NCBI GenBank assembly: GCA_963762165.1
Contig: CAVXJN010000003.1
Location: forward strand, 310,001 to 374,000
Origin: CAVXJN01 sp963762165
Lineage (GTDB): Bacteria; Pseudomonadota; Gammaproteobacteria; JASBUN01
Length of the DNA: 64,000 bases
Direction: 5' to 3'
The notes under the pieces were generated by a model. That model ran no database searches. It was given only the letters and a program-made list of their open reading frames with translations, and was not told the DNA's origin. Shown here in pieces: positions 1 to 8,765 of the stretch; within the stretch, counting starts at the first letter, position 1; every line of letters begins with the position of its first letter. A program made the position numbers and the translations under genes.

Positions 1-139
1 GCACGATCTGGTGGCTGGCGCGGCCCTTGATGTCGGCGACGAAACCGACACCGCAATTGTCCTTCTCGAAAGCGGGATCGTACAGACCTTGCTTTTGCGG
101 CAGTCCGTAACGGTTCGGCTTGGAGATCTGGTTCGTCAT
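1..139 (-). CDS. gltB: Glutamate synthase large subunit, N-terminal fragment
   Basis: The gene runs off the left edge; only the first 46 codons are visible. They read from an ATG at 139 and contain the motif DNCGVGFVADIKGR followed by SHQIV. This is the start of the class-II glutamine amidotransferase domain of the GltB alpha subunit. The cysteine in NCGVGF (about residue 29) is the expected catalytic N-terminal nucleophile, which in this family is exposed by removing a short propeptide. Known role of the family: glutamine plus 2-oxoglutarate to two glutamates (GOGAT), in the cytoplasm with GltD. The gene fits the nitrogen-assimilation theme of the window. Identity is firm; everything beyond the N-terminus is outside the window. 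Confidence 0.88.
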   Translation of the reverse strand, partial: MTNQISKPNRYGLPQKQGLYDPAFEKDNCGVGFVADIKGRASHQIV

Positions 140-504
140 AAGCGCCTCTCGACTACTGCTCCGCGGCGCCCGGACGGGAGCCGCGAATTGGCTTTGTGCT
201 GCGTTTCCCTCGCCTTCGCTGCCGACGGCTCCATCCCGGTCGCAGTCAAACCCGCGCGATCCCGGGATCGCGCGCCGCTATCGGTCGGCAACGCTGCCGC
301 GCCCCGAGCCGACTCGCAATTCCGTGCCGCGCCCACGCCAAATACCGGGGAGCTGTTTACGGTCGCAGCCCCGGTTTTCGGCATTCAACCCTGTGCGAAA
401 TCCGGCCGGCCATTGTAGCGGAACCCCCACGCTATGGAAAGGCCGGCTGCAGCGCCCGAATCCCTTTTGAATCAAGGCAGTTACCCGAACGTTTGGCGCC
501 CCGG
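140..504. other. Non-coding leader region upstream of gltB
   Basis: There are 365 bases between gltB and the end of sthA, both on the minus strand. Short open frames here have no recognisable protein features. The only structure seen is a perfect 22-base palindrome at 253-274. The region presumably holds the gltB promoter and leader; no clear -35/-10 or -24/-12 pair was identified. Confidence 0.5.
253..274. repeat. Perfect 22-bp palindrome upstream of gltB
   Basis: The sequence CGCGCGATCCC is followed directly by its exact reverse complement GGGATCGCGCG, giving an uninterrupted 11-bp arm on each side. It lies about 114 bases upstream of the gltB start. It could be a dyad operator or a cruciform. 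It has no T-tract, so it is not an obvious intrinsic terminator for sthA, which ends the other way. Confidence 0.6.
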
Positions 505-1902
505 TCAGGCGCTCAACTGATCGCTGCAAGCCTGCGCGGCGGTCTGATAGCACTCCGCCAAGGTTGGGTAATTGAATACATTCGAGGCCAGCGTATGCAC
601 CGGGCTGCCGCACGCCATGGCCATCTGGCCGACATGGACCAACTCGCTGGCCGCTTCACCGATGATGTGGACCCCGAGAATGCGGCCGCTCGGCCGCTCG
701 GCCAGCAGCTTCAGCATGCCCCGGTAATCGCCGATGATCTGGCCGCGGGCAGTGTCGGCGAATTCCGCCACGCCGACCACGTACTGCGCCTGACGCTCGG
801 CCAGCTGACGTTCGGTCTCGCCGATATAGGACAACTCGGGAATGGTATAGATGGCCATGGGCAACGGTGCGGCGCTTTCGGGGCCCGACGCCGCGAAGGC
901 ATGCTGCGCCACCCGCCGCCCCTGCTCCATGGCCGTCGAGGCGAGCGCGGGGGCACCGGCCAGATCGCCAATAATATAGATATGGCCCGCCGCGGTCTGC
1001 TGGTGCTGGTTGATGCGCACCCAGCCGTTGTCGTCGGCCAGCAATCCCGCCTGCTCGATGTCGAGACTGTCATAGTTCGGCTGGCGGCCCAGGGCGTACA
1101 GCAGACAATCGGCATTGTGGCGCTCGCCGGCCTCGGTGCGCAGTTCCACGGTCGGGCCCCGGCGTTTGATTTCCGCAACCCGGGTCTCCAACTGCAGGCT
1201 CAAGCCCATGTCCAGCATCTGATCCACCAGGCGGCCGGCGATGTCCTGGTCGAGGTACGCCAGTGGCTGGCGGTGATGATCGATCAAGGTCACCTTGACC
1301 CCGAGGGGGGCGAACATGGTGGCGAATTCGCAGGCAATCACTCCGCCGCCGATCACCAGCATGCTGCGCGGCAAGCGGCGCATGTTCAGGATCGAAGTCG
1401 AATCCAGCACCCGCTCCTTGTCGAAGGGCACCGACGAAGGTCGGCGCGGCCGAGATCCGGTCGCCAACACGATGACCGCGGCGCTCAAGGTTTCTTCGCT
1501 GCCGGCTCGAGTGCGCACGCGCAGGGTATGCTGATCGACGAAGGATGCTTCGCCGGGAATGATGGTAACGCCATGGCGCAGCAACTTGCTCAGGAGCACC
1601 GACTCTTTGTTGTCGACCACCGTGTTCTTGCGTTCGATCGCCTCGGCGAGAAAGTCCGCGCTCAGATCGAACTTGCGGTACAGCGCCTCGCGCATACCCT
1701 TGGCGGCAAAGCGTGACACCAGGAAGGCCGCTTCGCGCAGCGCTTTGCTGGGAATGGTACCGGTCTGCAGACTGACGCCACCCAGATACGGCTTGCGTTC
1801 GATCAGCGCGACCCGGCGGCCGAGCTTGGCGGCGGTGATCGCAGCCGCCTGGCCGCCCGGGCCGGAACCCACTACCAGTAAATCGTAATTTGTCGATGCC
1901 AC
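505..1902 (-). CDS. sthA: Soluble (Si-specific) NAD(P)+ transhydrogenase
   Basis: The 465-residue flavoprotein belongs to the pyridine nucleotide-disulfide oxidoreductase fold. The FAD-binding GSGPGG lies at residues 12-17, the motif GGVSLQTGTIPSK at about 41-53, a second Rossmann motif VIGGGVIACEFA near residue 182, and a C-terminal dimerisation domain. In disulfide reductases the equivalent of residues 44 and 49 are both cysteines; here they are Ser and Thr, so no redox disulfide is possible. That fits SthA, which only moves hydride between NADPH and NAD+ through FAD. The start is a GTG at 1902. The membrane-bound PntAB transhydrogenase is encoded nearby, so this strain carries both transhydrogenase types. 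A different cysteine-less flavoprotein reductase cannot be fully excluded. Confidence 0.85.
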   Translation of the reverse strand: MASTNYDLLVVGSGPGGQAAAITAAKLGRRVALIERKPYLGGVSLQTGTIPSKALREAAFLVSRFAAKGMREALYRKFDLSADFLAEAIERKNTVVDNKESVLLSKLLRHGVTIIPGEASFVDQHTLRVRTRAGSEETLSAAVIVLATGSRPRRPSSVPFDKERVLDSTSILNMRRLPRSMLVIGGGVIACEFATMFAPLGVKVTLIDHHRQPLAYLDQDIAGRLVDQMLDMGLSLQLETRVAEIKRRGPTVELRTEAGERHNADCLLYALGRQPNYDSLDIEQAGLLADDNGWVRINQHQQTAAGHIYIIGDLAGAPALASTAMEQGRRVAQHAFAASGPESAAPLPMAIYTIPELSYIGETERQLAERQAQYVVGVAEFADTARGQIIGDYRGMLKLLAERPSGRILGVHIIGEAASELVHVGQMAMACGSPVHTLASNVFNYPTLAECYQTAAQACSDQLSA

Positions 1903-2002
1903 TGCGGCTCTCTTTAGCTTGCATTAAAAGGGTAGCGGTCCGATTCCGGAATTGCACTCGGGCGGCTACAGTCATTACAACACCGAAGCACAGGGGCTGG
2001 CG

Positions 2003-2767
2003 ATGTTCGCAGGCGTACTGCTTGATCTGAGCGGCGTGCTCCATGTCGGCGGCGCACCATTGCCAGGCGCCCGCGACGCGTTGCGGCGGCTGCAACGAAG
2101 CGGCCTGGCCCTACGCTACGTCACCAACACCACGCGTACGCCGCGAGCGCAGATCGCGCTGCAACTCTCGCGCACGGGTTTTGATCTGGACATTGAACAG
2201 ATCTTCACCGCGCCCATGGCAGCGCGGGACTATCTGCGCGAGCACGCGCTGCGCCCGCATCTGTTGATCCACCCCGCGTTGGCTGAAGAATTCACGGATT
2301 TCCCCGCTGGCGAAGCCAACGCCGTGCTGGTCGGCGATGCTGGGGAAGCGTTCAACTATGCCAGTATGAACCGGGCGTTTCGGTTGTTGATGGACGGCGC
2401 ACCGCTGATCGCCATGGGCCACAATCGATATTTTCGCGAAGCCGCGGGATTGAGCCTGGATGCCGGTCCATTCATCGTGGCGCTGGAATACGCCGCGCAG
2501 GTGGAAGCGGTCGTGACCGGCAAACCGGCGGCGGAATTCTTTCGTGCCGCATGCGCGGCGATGGCAACGGAACCTGCGCGCACGATCATGATCGGCGACG
2601 ACGTCGAATCCGACGTGAACGGCGCGGCGCGGGCCGGGCTGCGCGGAATCCTGGTGCGCAGCGGAAAATTTCGCAGGGATGACGAACGGCGATTGGAACA
2701 CGTCGACAGCCTGGTATTGCCCGACCTGAGCGCCGCGGTCGATTGGCTGCTGCAAAGCGGCCGTTGA
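2003..2767 (+). CDS. HAD-IIA family phosphatase, LHPP-like
   Basis: A cytoplasmic haloacid dehalogenase-type hydrolase of 254 residues. Motif I reads DLSGVLHVG with the nucleophile Asp8, and a Ser sits where most HAD enzymes have the second Asp. That Ser variant is typical of the LHPP (phospholysine/phosphohistidine/inorganic pyrophosphate phosphatase) branch. Motif II is the VTNTTRTP segment and motif III/IV is GDDVESDVNGA near residue 198. The ATG at 2003 is preceded by AGGGG six bases upstream; an in-frame TTG at 1952 would add 17 residues without homology. It converges with the fructosamine kinase gene. The natural substrate cannot be read from the sequence. Confidence 0.8.
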   Translation: MFAGVLLDLSGVLHVGGAPLPGARDALRRLQRSGLALRYVTNTTRTPRAQIALQLSRTGFDLDIEQIFTAPMAARDYLREHALRPHLLIHPALAEEFTDFPAGEANAVLVGDAGEAFNYASMNRAFRLLMDGAPLIAMGHNRYFREAAGLSLDAGPFIVALEYAAQVEAVVTGKPAAEFFRAACAAMATEPARTIMIGDDVESDVNGAARAGLRGILVRSGKFRRDDERRLEHVDSLVLPDLSAAVDWLLQSGR

Positions 2768-2771
2768 CCTT

Positions 2772-3650
2772 TCAATCCAACTCGGCCAGCAGGCGGTCGA
2801 TCATGCCTTCGGCCTGGGAACCGTAACCACCGCCGAACAAGTTGTAGTGGTTGAGAATGTGGTAGAGGTTGTAGAGGGTTTTGCGCGCCCCATAGCCGCG
2901 ATCCAACGGCCACGCGGCATCGTAGGCTTCACGGAAGCCGCGGCCGAAGCCGCCAAACAATTCCGTCATGGCAATATCGGTTTCGCGATCCCCATAGTAA
3001 GTTGCCGGATCGAAGATCACCGGATTGCCCTGGGCGTCAGCACCGGCATTGCCGCCCCAGAGATCGCCGTGCAGCAGAGACGGTTGCGGTTGGTAGTCGA
3101 CGAACAAGGAGCCGAATGCGTCCATCAAGCGCTCGCCGCGGCTCTCCGCCCGGCGACCGATGCCGCGGCGGGCCGCCAATGCCAATTGATAACCCAAGCG
3201 GTGTTCGCGCCAGAATGTGAGCCAATCGTCCTCGCGCTTATTGATCTGCGGAGTAGAGCCGATGGTGTTATCGCGATGCCAGCCGAAGCGGTCGGCCCGA
3301 TGCCGATGCATGGCCGCCAGTTGCTCGCCGGCCGCGGCGGGATCGGCACGGCCACCGAGTTCGATGTATTCCAGGACAATGAACGACGATGCTCCGGCGA
3401 CCCCGGTGGTGACCGGCCGCGGCACACGGATGGCACCGGCCTCGGCCATCTCCGCCAAGGCCTCGGCCTCCGCCTCGAACATGTCCAGGGCGCCGGCGTC
3501 GTTGAGCTTGACGAAATAATCGCCGCCGTCGCCGTGCAGATGGTGAGCCTGATTGATACAGCCGCCGCCCACCGGGGCACTGGAGTGCACCGAAAATGCC
3601 CCGTCCGTCGCCGCGGCAATGGCCGCCCCGATGTCATCCCACTGGCTCAT
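2772..3650 (-). CDS. Fructosamine kinase family protein
   Basis: The 292-residue protein has the protein-kinase-like fold of the fructosamine/ketosamine-3-kinase family. Visible features are a glycine-rich start (VGGGCINQAHHL, about 27-38), the nucleotide-site lysine in YFVKLN (about residue 48), the catalytic loop LLHGDLWGGN (192-201) with Asp196 and Asn201, and the metal-binding Asp in IFDPA (about 214). Known family role: ATP-dependent phosphorylation of Amadori products or ribulosamines on glycated proteins, leading to deglycation. Length is normal. ATG start at 3650. It is followed on the same strand, after about 94 bases upstream in map terms, by the exonuclease gene; no functional link is evident. 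Confidence 0.88.
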   Translation of the reverse strand: MSQWDDIGAAIAAATDGAFSVHSSAPVGGGCINQAHHLHGDGGDYFVKLNDAGALDMFEAEAEALAEMAEAGAIRVPRPVTTGVAGASSFIVLEYIELGGRADPAAAGEQLAAMHRHRADRFGWHRDNTIGSTPQINKREDDWLTFWREHRLGYQLALAARRGIGRRAESRGERLMDAFGSLFVDYQPQPSLLHGDLWGGNAGADAQGNPVIFDPATYYGDRETDIAMTELFGGFGRGFREAYDAAWPLDRGYGARKTLYNLYHILNHYNLFGGGYGSQAEGMIDRLLAELD

Positions 3651-3743
3651 GTGCGCACCTTAGCAGATGTCTCGACGACCACCCACGCTGCACCGGCGCG
3701 AGCCTGCAAGGCGGCGTGGTCACCGCCCGCGGCGGCCGCGATG

Positions 3744-4640
3744 CTACGACGGTTGCCAGTCCCCCGCTCCTTGCAATCGCTGGCGCAGACCGGCGCCAAA
3801 ACCGAGTTCATTGCAAAGTCGGGTCAGGGCGCGGCGGCGCACGCCCTGCCAAACAAGATCGCCCACGCTCGCCCGCAGCGGCGCGTCGCAGTGAATCCGC
3901 AGCACCTTGCGCGCCAGCGTCACCTGCGCGCGGTGCTCGGCCAGCAGCCGCGCCCAGCGTGCGCTGCCGCGCAGGCTCGAAGCCGCCAGATCCTCCAGCT
4001 GCGCATACACGGCGTCCAGATCGCCGTACCGGCGCAACAGCGCGGCCGCGGTCTTGGCGCCGATGCCCGGCACGCCGGGCACGTTGTCCACCGCGTCGCC
4101 GGTGAGTGCCAGCCAGTCCACCACTTGGTCGGCATCGACGCCCACAGCGTCGCGCACCTGGGCAGCGCCGATGCGCCGTTCTGCGGCGAAATCCCAGTAA
4201 ACGTCTTCGTCCCGCAGCAGTTGCAGCAGATCCTTGTCGCGGCTGACGTATACCATGGCGTAACCCTTGGCCCGGGCGCGCTTGGCAAGCGTCCCGATCA
4301 AGTCGTCGGCTTCATAGCGCCGGCTGGCGAAGGTGGCGAACCCCATCGCCCGCGCCAGGCGACGGCATAATTTGAACTGCCACTCCAGGTTCGCCGGTGG
4401 CAGATCGCGATTGGCCTTGTAGTCGGGCAACAGGTGATTGCGAAACGAGCTCGTGAGACTCTCATCGAACACCACGGCGGCATGCCGCGGCCGCGCTTCG
4501 TTCAGCAACCGGACCAGGAAACCGCCGAAGCCATATACCGCGTTGACTGGACGGCCTTCGCGATCGGTCAAGGTTTCCGGAATCGAATGCCAGGCGCGAA
4601 ACACGTAGATGCTGGCGTCGACGAGATACAGTACGCGCAA
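3744..4640 (-). CDS. Stand-alone 5'-3' exonuclease / flap endonuclease
   Basis: The 298-residue protein matches the N-terminal 5'-3' exonuclease module of DNA polymerase I without any polymerase. It begins with LYLVDASIYVFRAWHS (first metal-binding Asp) and has an internal acidic cluster around YEADDLIGTLAK and YVSRDKDLLQLL. The helix-hairpin-helix DNA-binding region is GVPGIGAKTAAALLRRYG near residues 190-206. The only in-frame start is a TTG at 4640, since a stop lies just upstream, so expression may be weak or coupled to the HNH gene that ends 19 bases away. Role by family: removal of 5' flaps and RNA primers, an ExoIX-like accessory in replication and repair. Confidence 0.85.
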   Translation of the reverse strand: MRVLYLVDASIYVFRAWHSIPETLTDREGRPVNAVYGFGGFLVRLLNEARPRHAAVVFDESLTSSFRNHLLPDYKANRDLPPANLEWQFKLCRRLARAMGFATFASRRYEADDLIGTLAKRARAKGYAMVYVSRDKDLLQLLRDEDVYWDFAAERRIGAAQVRDAVGVDADQVVDWLALTGDAVDNVPGVPGIGAKTAAALLRRYGDLDAVYAQLEDLAASSLRGSARWARLLAEHRAQVTLARKVLRIHCDAPLRASVGDLVWQGVRRRALTRLCNELGFGAGLRQRLQGAGDWQPS

Positions 4641-4659
4641 GCGGGCGCCGCGGCGTGGC

Positions 4660-5259
4660 TCAGATCAGCAGCGACAGCCGGCGGTGCAACGGGCTGGTAC
4701 GGGGAAAATGCGCCAACAGAAACTCCATCTGATCGGCCAGCACCCGGCGGCCTTGCAGATAGATGTATTCGGCATGGGTCGGCGAAAACGGCACCGCCAG
4801 CAATTGCATGCCCGCTTCTTCCGGTGTGCGTCCGGCCTTGTGGTTATTGCAGCGTTTGCAGGCGGTCACCACGTTGGTCCATGCGTCCGCGCCCCCCTTG
4901 CTCAACGGCGTGACGTGGTCGCGGGACAGATCGCGGTGGGAGAAACGATCACCGCAATACAGGCACAGCTGGGCATCGCGATTGAACAGCGCCGGATTGT
5001 TCAGGGGCGGGACATAGCGCGCGCGGGCTTTTGCGAGTGCGTGATTGTTGCCATGGGTGGCGATGATGGAGTTGACTTCGATGATGCTGCGCAGGCCGGT
5101 CTTGGCATTGATCCCGCCATGCACGCGATATAACAGGGAACCGCACGCGTAGGCGACTTGCTCGAGGTGATACAGCCGCACGGCGTCCTGATAACCGATC
5201 CATTCCAGCGGCATGCCCGAAACATCGGTGCGCAATACCTGATGGCTGAGGCCGTACAC
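4660..5259 (-). CDS. HNH endonuclease
   Basis: The 199-residue protein has a C-terminal HNH domain. It shows CLYCG (Cys99, Cys102), RDHVTPLSKGG (Asp114, His115), TNVVTACKRCNNHK (Asn129, Cys134, Cys137), so two CxxC pairs bind a structural zinc around the beta-beta-alpha metal site. The GTG start at 5259 is supported by AGGAGG six bases upstream (complement of 5266-5271). Stand-alone HNH proteins of this type are common on gammaproteobacterial chromosomes and their DNA target is unknown. The exonuclease gene starts 19 bases downstream, so the two nucleases are probably co-transcribed. Confidence 0.85.
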   Translation of the reverse strand: MYGLSHQVLRTDVSGMPLEWIGYQDAVRLYHLEQVAYACGSLLYRVHGGINAKTGLRSIIEVNSIIATHGNNHALAKARARYVPPLNNPALFNRDAQLCLYCGDRFSHRDLSRDHVTPLSKGGADAWTNVVTACKRCNNHKAGRTPEEAGMQLLAVPFSPTHAEYIYLQGRRVLADQMEFLLAHFPRTSPLHRRLSLLI

Positions 5260-5747
5260 GCAAATCCTCCTCGGTTGGCCCGTGGAAGGGCGTCTGTCGC
5301 CCGCAGTGAATCTCAGAATAGGTGGCCTTTGTGAAACCTTTAGGTGATAGGCCGCGGTTTTTGGAAGATTATCACGGCGTCTACAGGGACACCAGCAGGT
5401 TAGGGTGGCCGCAGGCTCCCGCCATACGCGGCGTTACGAGCGATCGGTTGCAACCAAATCGCCTGCGGCGACGAACCGCGTTCGGCTACAGAAATCGGCT
5501 CGCGACGACCGTGTCGGGCATGCCGAGTATGGGAAACCGGGCGCCGGTCCGACGCGCTCGACGGCACATGCCATGTACAGTGGCCGCTGAAATCCGCTAA
5601 CATTGCCGGCTTGGCCAGGGCTTGCCGTGGATAACGAATAGGTCCCGGCGCGCTTGGGGCGCCCCAGACTCGGACTGCAGTGTTTGTTTGAACCTTCCGG
5701 GCGCACCATCCACCACGCAAAAATCATACTTTTCGAATCGGAGAATC
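5260..5747. other. Divergent intergenic region, HNH gene and pntAA
   Basis: About 490 bases with no convincing gene. It should contain the promoters for the HNH-exonuclease pair (minus) and the pnt operon (plus). A single DnaA-box-like 9-mer with one mismatch lies at 5626-5634 but is isolated. I could not identify a clear promoter. Confidence 0.4.
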
Positions 5748-6890
5748 ATGATGCCGATACGTGTGGCTGTACCCAAAGAAATCGCTGACGGGGAACGCCG
5801 CGTCGCCGTAACGCCGGATGCGGCGGAACGATTGTGCAAAGCCGGAGTCGAACTCGCGATCGAGCGGGGCGCAGGGGAATCCGCGTTCTTCCCCGACAGC
5901 GACTATAACGATGTGCGATTCGTGGACTCCGCGGCCGAACTCTACGCTCAGGCGGACGTCGTGCTCAAAGTGCAACCGCCTAACGAAACCGAGATCGGGC
6001 AACTGCGCGAAGGCACCATGGTCATCAGCTTTATGCAGCCGCACCGGTTCCCGGAGCGGGTCAAACTCCTGCGCGACCGCAACATCACCGCCCTGGCGAT
6101 GGAATTGGTGCCACGCATTTCCCGCGCCCAGTCCATGGATGCATTGTCGTCGCAAGCCAACATCGCCGGCTACAAGGGTGCGCTCATGGCGGCCGACTTG
6201 TCGGCGCAGTTCTTTCCCATGCTGACTACGGCGGCCGGCACCATTCGTCCGGCCAAGGTGCTGGTGATTGGCGCCGGTGTAGCCGGATTGCAGGCCATCG
6301 CCACTGCCCGCCGGCTGGGCGCCATGGTCGAGGCCTACGACGTTCGCAAAGCCACCAAGGAGCAGGTGCAATCCCTGGGCGCCAAGTTTCTGGAACTCAC
6401 TGTGGATGCTCAGGCCGAAGGCGGTTACGCGCGCGAGTTGACCGAGGCCGAAAAACATCACGAACGGGACATGCTCGCCAATCACGTTGCCGCCGCCAAT
6501 GCCGTGATCAGTACTGCGGCCATTCCCGGCCGGCCGTCGCCGAAATTGATTACGGCGGACATGGTGACGCGCATGCGCCCCGGCTCGGTAATCATCGACC
6601 TTGCCGCTGAAGGCGGTGGCAATTGCGAGTTGTCCAAACCGGGCGAAACCATCCGCCACGACAACGGCGTCATCATCCACGCGCCTTTGAATGTTCCCGC
6701 CATGCTGCCGGTGCATGCCAGTGAAATGTACGCCCGCAACCTGTTCAACCTGCTCAAGCTGATGATCGGCGAAAACAATGAACTGACGCCGGATTGGAAC
6801 GACGAAGTCCTGGCCGGCAGTACGCTCACCCGGGACGGCAGCATCCAGCACGAGGCGAGCCGCACGTTGGTGGAAGGAGAAGGATCATGA
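5748..6890 (+). CDS. pntAA: NAD(P) transhydrogenase subunit alpha part 1
   Basis: The 380-residue soluble, NAD(H)-binding dI component of the proton-translocating transhydrogenase. It starts MMPIRVAVPKEIADGERR, the usual N-terminus of the alanine dehydrogenase/PntA fold. It contains the Rossmann motif VIGAGVAGLQAIATA near residue 170 and the segment GSVIIDLAAEGGGNCE near 285. The split architecture (no membrane part) matches organisms that encode PntAA and PntAB separately. GGAG at 5740-5743 precedes two tandem ATGs; the second, at 5751, has better spacing, so it may be the true start. The stop overlaps the pntAB start by ATGA. Role: hydride transfer from NADH to NADP+ driven by the proton gradient, supplying NADPH. 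Confidence 0.95.
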   Translation: MMPIRVAVPKEIADGERRVAVTPDAAERLCKAGVELAIERGAGESAFFPDSDYNDVRFVDSAAELYAQADVVLKVQPPNETEIGQLREGTMVISFMQPHRFPERVKLLRDRNITALAMELVPRISRAQSMDALSSQANIAGYKGALMAADLSAQFFPMLTTAAGTIRPAKVLVIGAGVAGLQAIATARRLGAMVEAYDVRKATKEQVQSLGAKFLELTVDAQAEGGYARELTEAEKHHERDMLANHVAAANAVISTAAIPGRPSPKLITADMVTRMRPGSVIIDLAAEGGGNCELSKPGETIRHDNGVIIHAPLNVPAMLPVHASEMYARNLFNLLKLMIGENNELTPDWNDEVLAGSTLTRDGSIQHEASRTLVEGEGS

Positions 6891-7177
6891 TCGAAGGCAT
6901 CACCGCCCTCTACATTTTCATGCTCGCGGCATTCACCGGCTACGAGGTGATCAGCCGTGTACCGGTCATTTTGCATACACCCCTCATGTCCGGCTCCAAC
7001 TTCGTCCACGGCATCGTGTTGGTAGGCGCCATGGTGGCGCTGGGGCACGCCGACTCCACCGCCGAACAGGTGATCGGATTCTTCGGCGTGCTGTTGGCGG
7101 CCATGAATGCCGTCGGCGGCTACGTCGCCACGGAACGCATGCTGGAGATGTTCAAGAGCAGTAAGGAGGGCAAATGA
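6887..7177 (+). CDS. pntAB: NAD(P) transhydrogenase subunit alpha part 2
   Basis: A 96-residue membrane protein with about three hydrophobic segments (near residues 4-24, 38-55 and 60-80). It corresponds to the membrane (dII) part of the alpha chain that is a separate gene in split-type transhydrogenases. The ATG overlaps the pntAA stop, and its own stop overlaps the pntB start, so all three are translationally coupled. It helps form the proton channel in the inner membrane with PntB. Confidence 0.93.
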   Translation: MIEGITALYIFMLAAFTGYEVISRVPVILHTPLMSGSNFVHGIVLVGAMVALGHADSTAEQVIGFFGVLLAAMNAVGGYVATERMLEMFKSSKEGK

Positions 7178-8541
7178 TGGGCGGCCTGATCCAGATCGTC
7201 TACTTCGTCGCCGCCGTACTGTTCATCGTCGGGCTCAAGCGCATGAGTTCGCCGCGTACGGCGCGCGGCGGCATTCTGTGGGCGGGCGTCGGCATGGCCG
7301 CAGCCACCCTCGCCACGTTCTTCGTTCCCGGCCTGTCCAATTTCGGCCTCATGATCGCCGCGATCGTGATCGGTTCGGCGGTGGCCTACGTCTCGGCGAA
7401 GCGGGTCGCGATGACCGACATGCCGCAGATGATCGCGCTGTACAACGGCATGGGCGGCGGCGCGGCGGCCGCCATCGCCGCGGTGGAATTGGTCAAAGGC
7501 ATCGAGTTCAACGCCGCCGCCCTCTGGCTTGCCATGGTCGGCGCTTTGATCGGCGCGATCTCCTTCAGCGGCAGCCTGATTGCGTTTGCCAAGCTGCAGG
7601 GCTGGATGAAACGCACGTTGCGCTTTTCCAGCCAGCAACTGATCAACCTCGGCGTGTTCGCAGCCACGGTGGCGGTGGGCATCTTCGTCGCCACGGTGAG
7701 CCAGAATCCGTTGTTGCTCGTCATTTTCTTCGGCTTGGCACTGGCTTTCGGCGTACTGATGACATTACCCATCGGCGGTGCTGACATGCCGGTGGTCATT
7801 TCCCTCTACAACGCTCTCACCGGCCTGGCGGTGGGCTTCGAAGGCTTTGTGCTCAACAACGCCGCGATGATCATCGCCGGCACCGTGGTGGGCGCGGCCG
7901 GCACCCTGCTGACCCAGTTGATGGCGCGGGCCATGAACCGGCCGATCACCAACGTCCTGTTCAGCTCCTTCGGCGGCACTTCGACCGCGGAAGAAAGCGC
8001 AGTCGAAGGCAGTCTCAAGCCCATCGACGCCGCCGACGTCGGCGTGATGATGGCATACGCCAACAAAGTGGTGATCGTGCCCGGCTACGGCATGGCGGTG
8101 GCCCAGGCGCAGCACAAGATCTGGGAACTGGCGAAGCAGTTGCAGGACAAGGACGTCACGGTGCGATTTGCCATCCACCCGGTTGCCGGCCGTATGCCGG
8201 GCCACATGAACGTGCTGCTGGCCGAAGCGGGCGTACCCTACGACTTGATCGCCGACCTCGACGAGATCAACCCGGAATTCGAGACCACCGACGTCGCGCT
8301 GGTGATCGGCGCCAATGACGTGGTAAATCCGGTGGCTCGCACCAATCCGGAAAGCCCGATCTATGGTATGCCGATCCTGGACGTGGATCGCGCCAAGAAC
8401 GTGGTGGTGATCAAACGCGGCCAGGGCACCGGCTTTTCCGGAATCGAAAACGCTCTGTTCTACAAGGACAATACCCGGATGCTGTACGGCGACGGCCAGG
8501 AAATGGCCAGCAAGCTGATCCAGGCGGTGAAAGCGTTCTGA
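7174..8541 (+). CDS. pntB: NAD(P)(+) transhydrogenase subunit beta
   Basis: The 455-residue beta chain. The first ~270 residues are a run of hydrophobic helices (dII), and the C-terminal third is the NADP(H)-binding dIII domain with VIVPGYGMAVAQAQ, RFAIHPVAGRMPGHMNVLL, GANDVVNP and the terminal KRGQGTGFSGIENALFY. These dIII motifs are diagnostic. ATG at 7174 overlaps the pntAB stop. Two ATGs occur in tandem (7174, 7177) and either may be used. A GC-rich inverted repeat at 8591-8619 follows the gene but lacks a T-tract. Confidence 0.95.
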   Translation: MMGGLIQIVYFVAAVLFIVGLKRMSSPRTARGGILWAGVGMAAATLATFFVPGLSNFGLMIAAIVIGSAVAYVSAKRVAMTDMPQMIALYNGMGGGAAAAIAAVELVKGIEFNAAALWLAMVGALIGAISFSGSLIAFAKLQGWMKRTLRFSSQQLINLGVFAATVAVGIFVATVSQNPLLLVIFFGLALAFGVLMTLPIGGADMPVVISLYNALTGLAVGFEGFVLNNAAMIIAGTVVGAAGTLLTQLMARAMNRPITNVLFSSFGGTSTAEESAVEGSLKPIDAADVGVMMAYANKVVIVPGYGMAVAQAQHKIWELAKQLQDKDVTVRFAIHPVAGRMPGHMNVLLAEAGVPYDLIADLDEINPEFETTDVALVIGANDVVNPVARTNPESPIYGMPILDVDRAKNVVVIKRGQGTGFSGIENALFYKDNTRMLYGDGQEMASKLIQAVKAF

Positions 8542-8765
8542 AGCGACCGCTCCCGACTTTAACCCTGCTACCACTATCCCTTTGATTTTCCTGCGCGCGG
8601 CCCTTGTTGTCGCGCGCAGGCCGCCTAACCTTTGAGCACAGCAACTGCGGGTCGGTACGACGCCAGTCGGGCAGCGATGTGACCCACCCTCGCCCCAGCA
8701 GGCCAGCCGCCGCGTCTGCACGAGCCGCCCCGCGATTTGGAAGTTTGCCGCTTAGGAGAAGCGCA

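Noticed and set aside
136..384. Minus-strand frame of 82 codons upstream of gltB
   Set aside because: Low-complexity composition, overlaps the palindrome and the gltB start; no family features.
5626..5634. DnaA-box-like 9-mer upstream of pntAA
   Set aside because: Single site with one mismatch and no neighbours; likely chance.
8591..8619. GC-rich inverted repeat after pntB (CTGCGCGCG/CGCGCGCAG)
   Set aside because: No T-tract on either strand, so I did not call a terminator; it may still form RNA structure.
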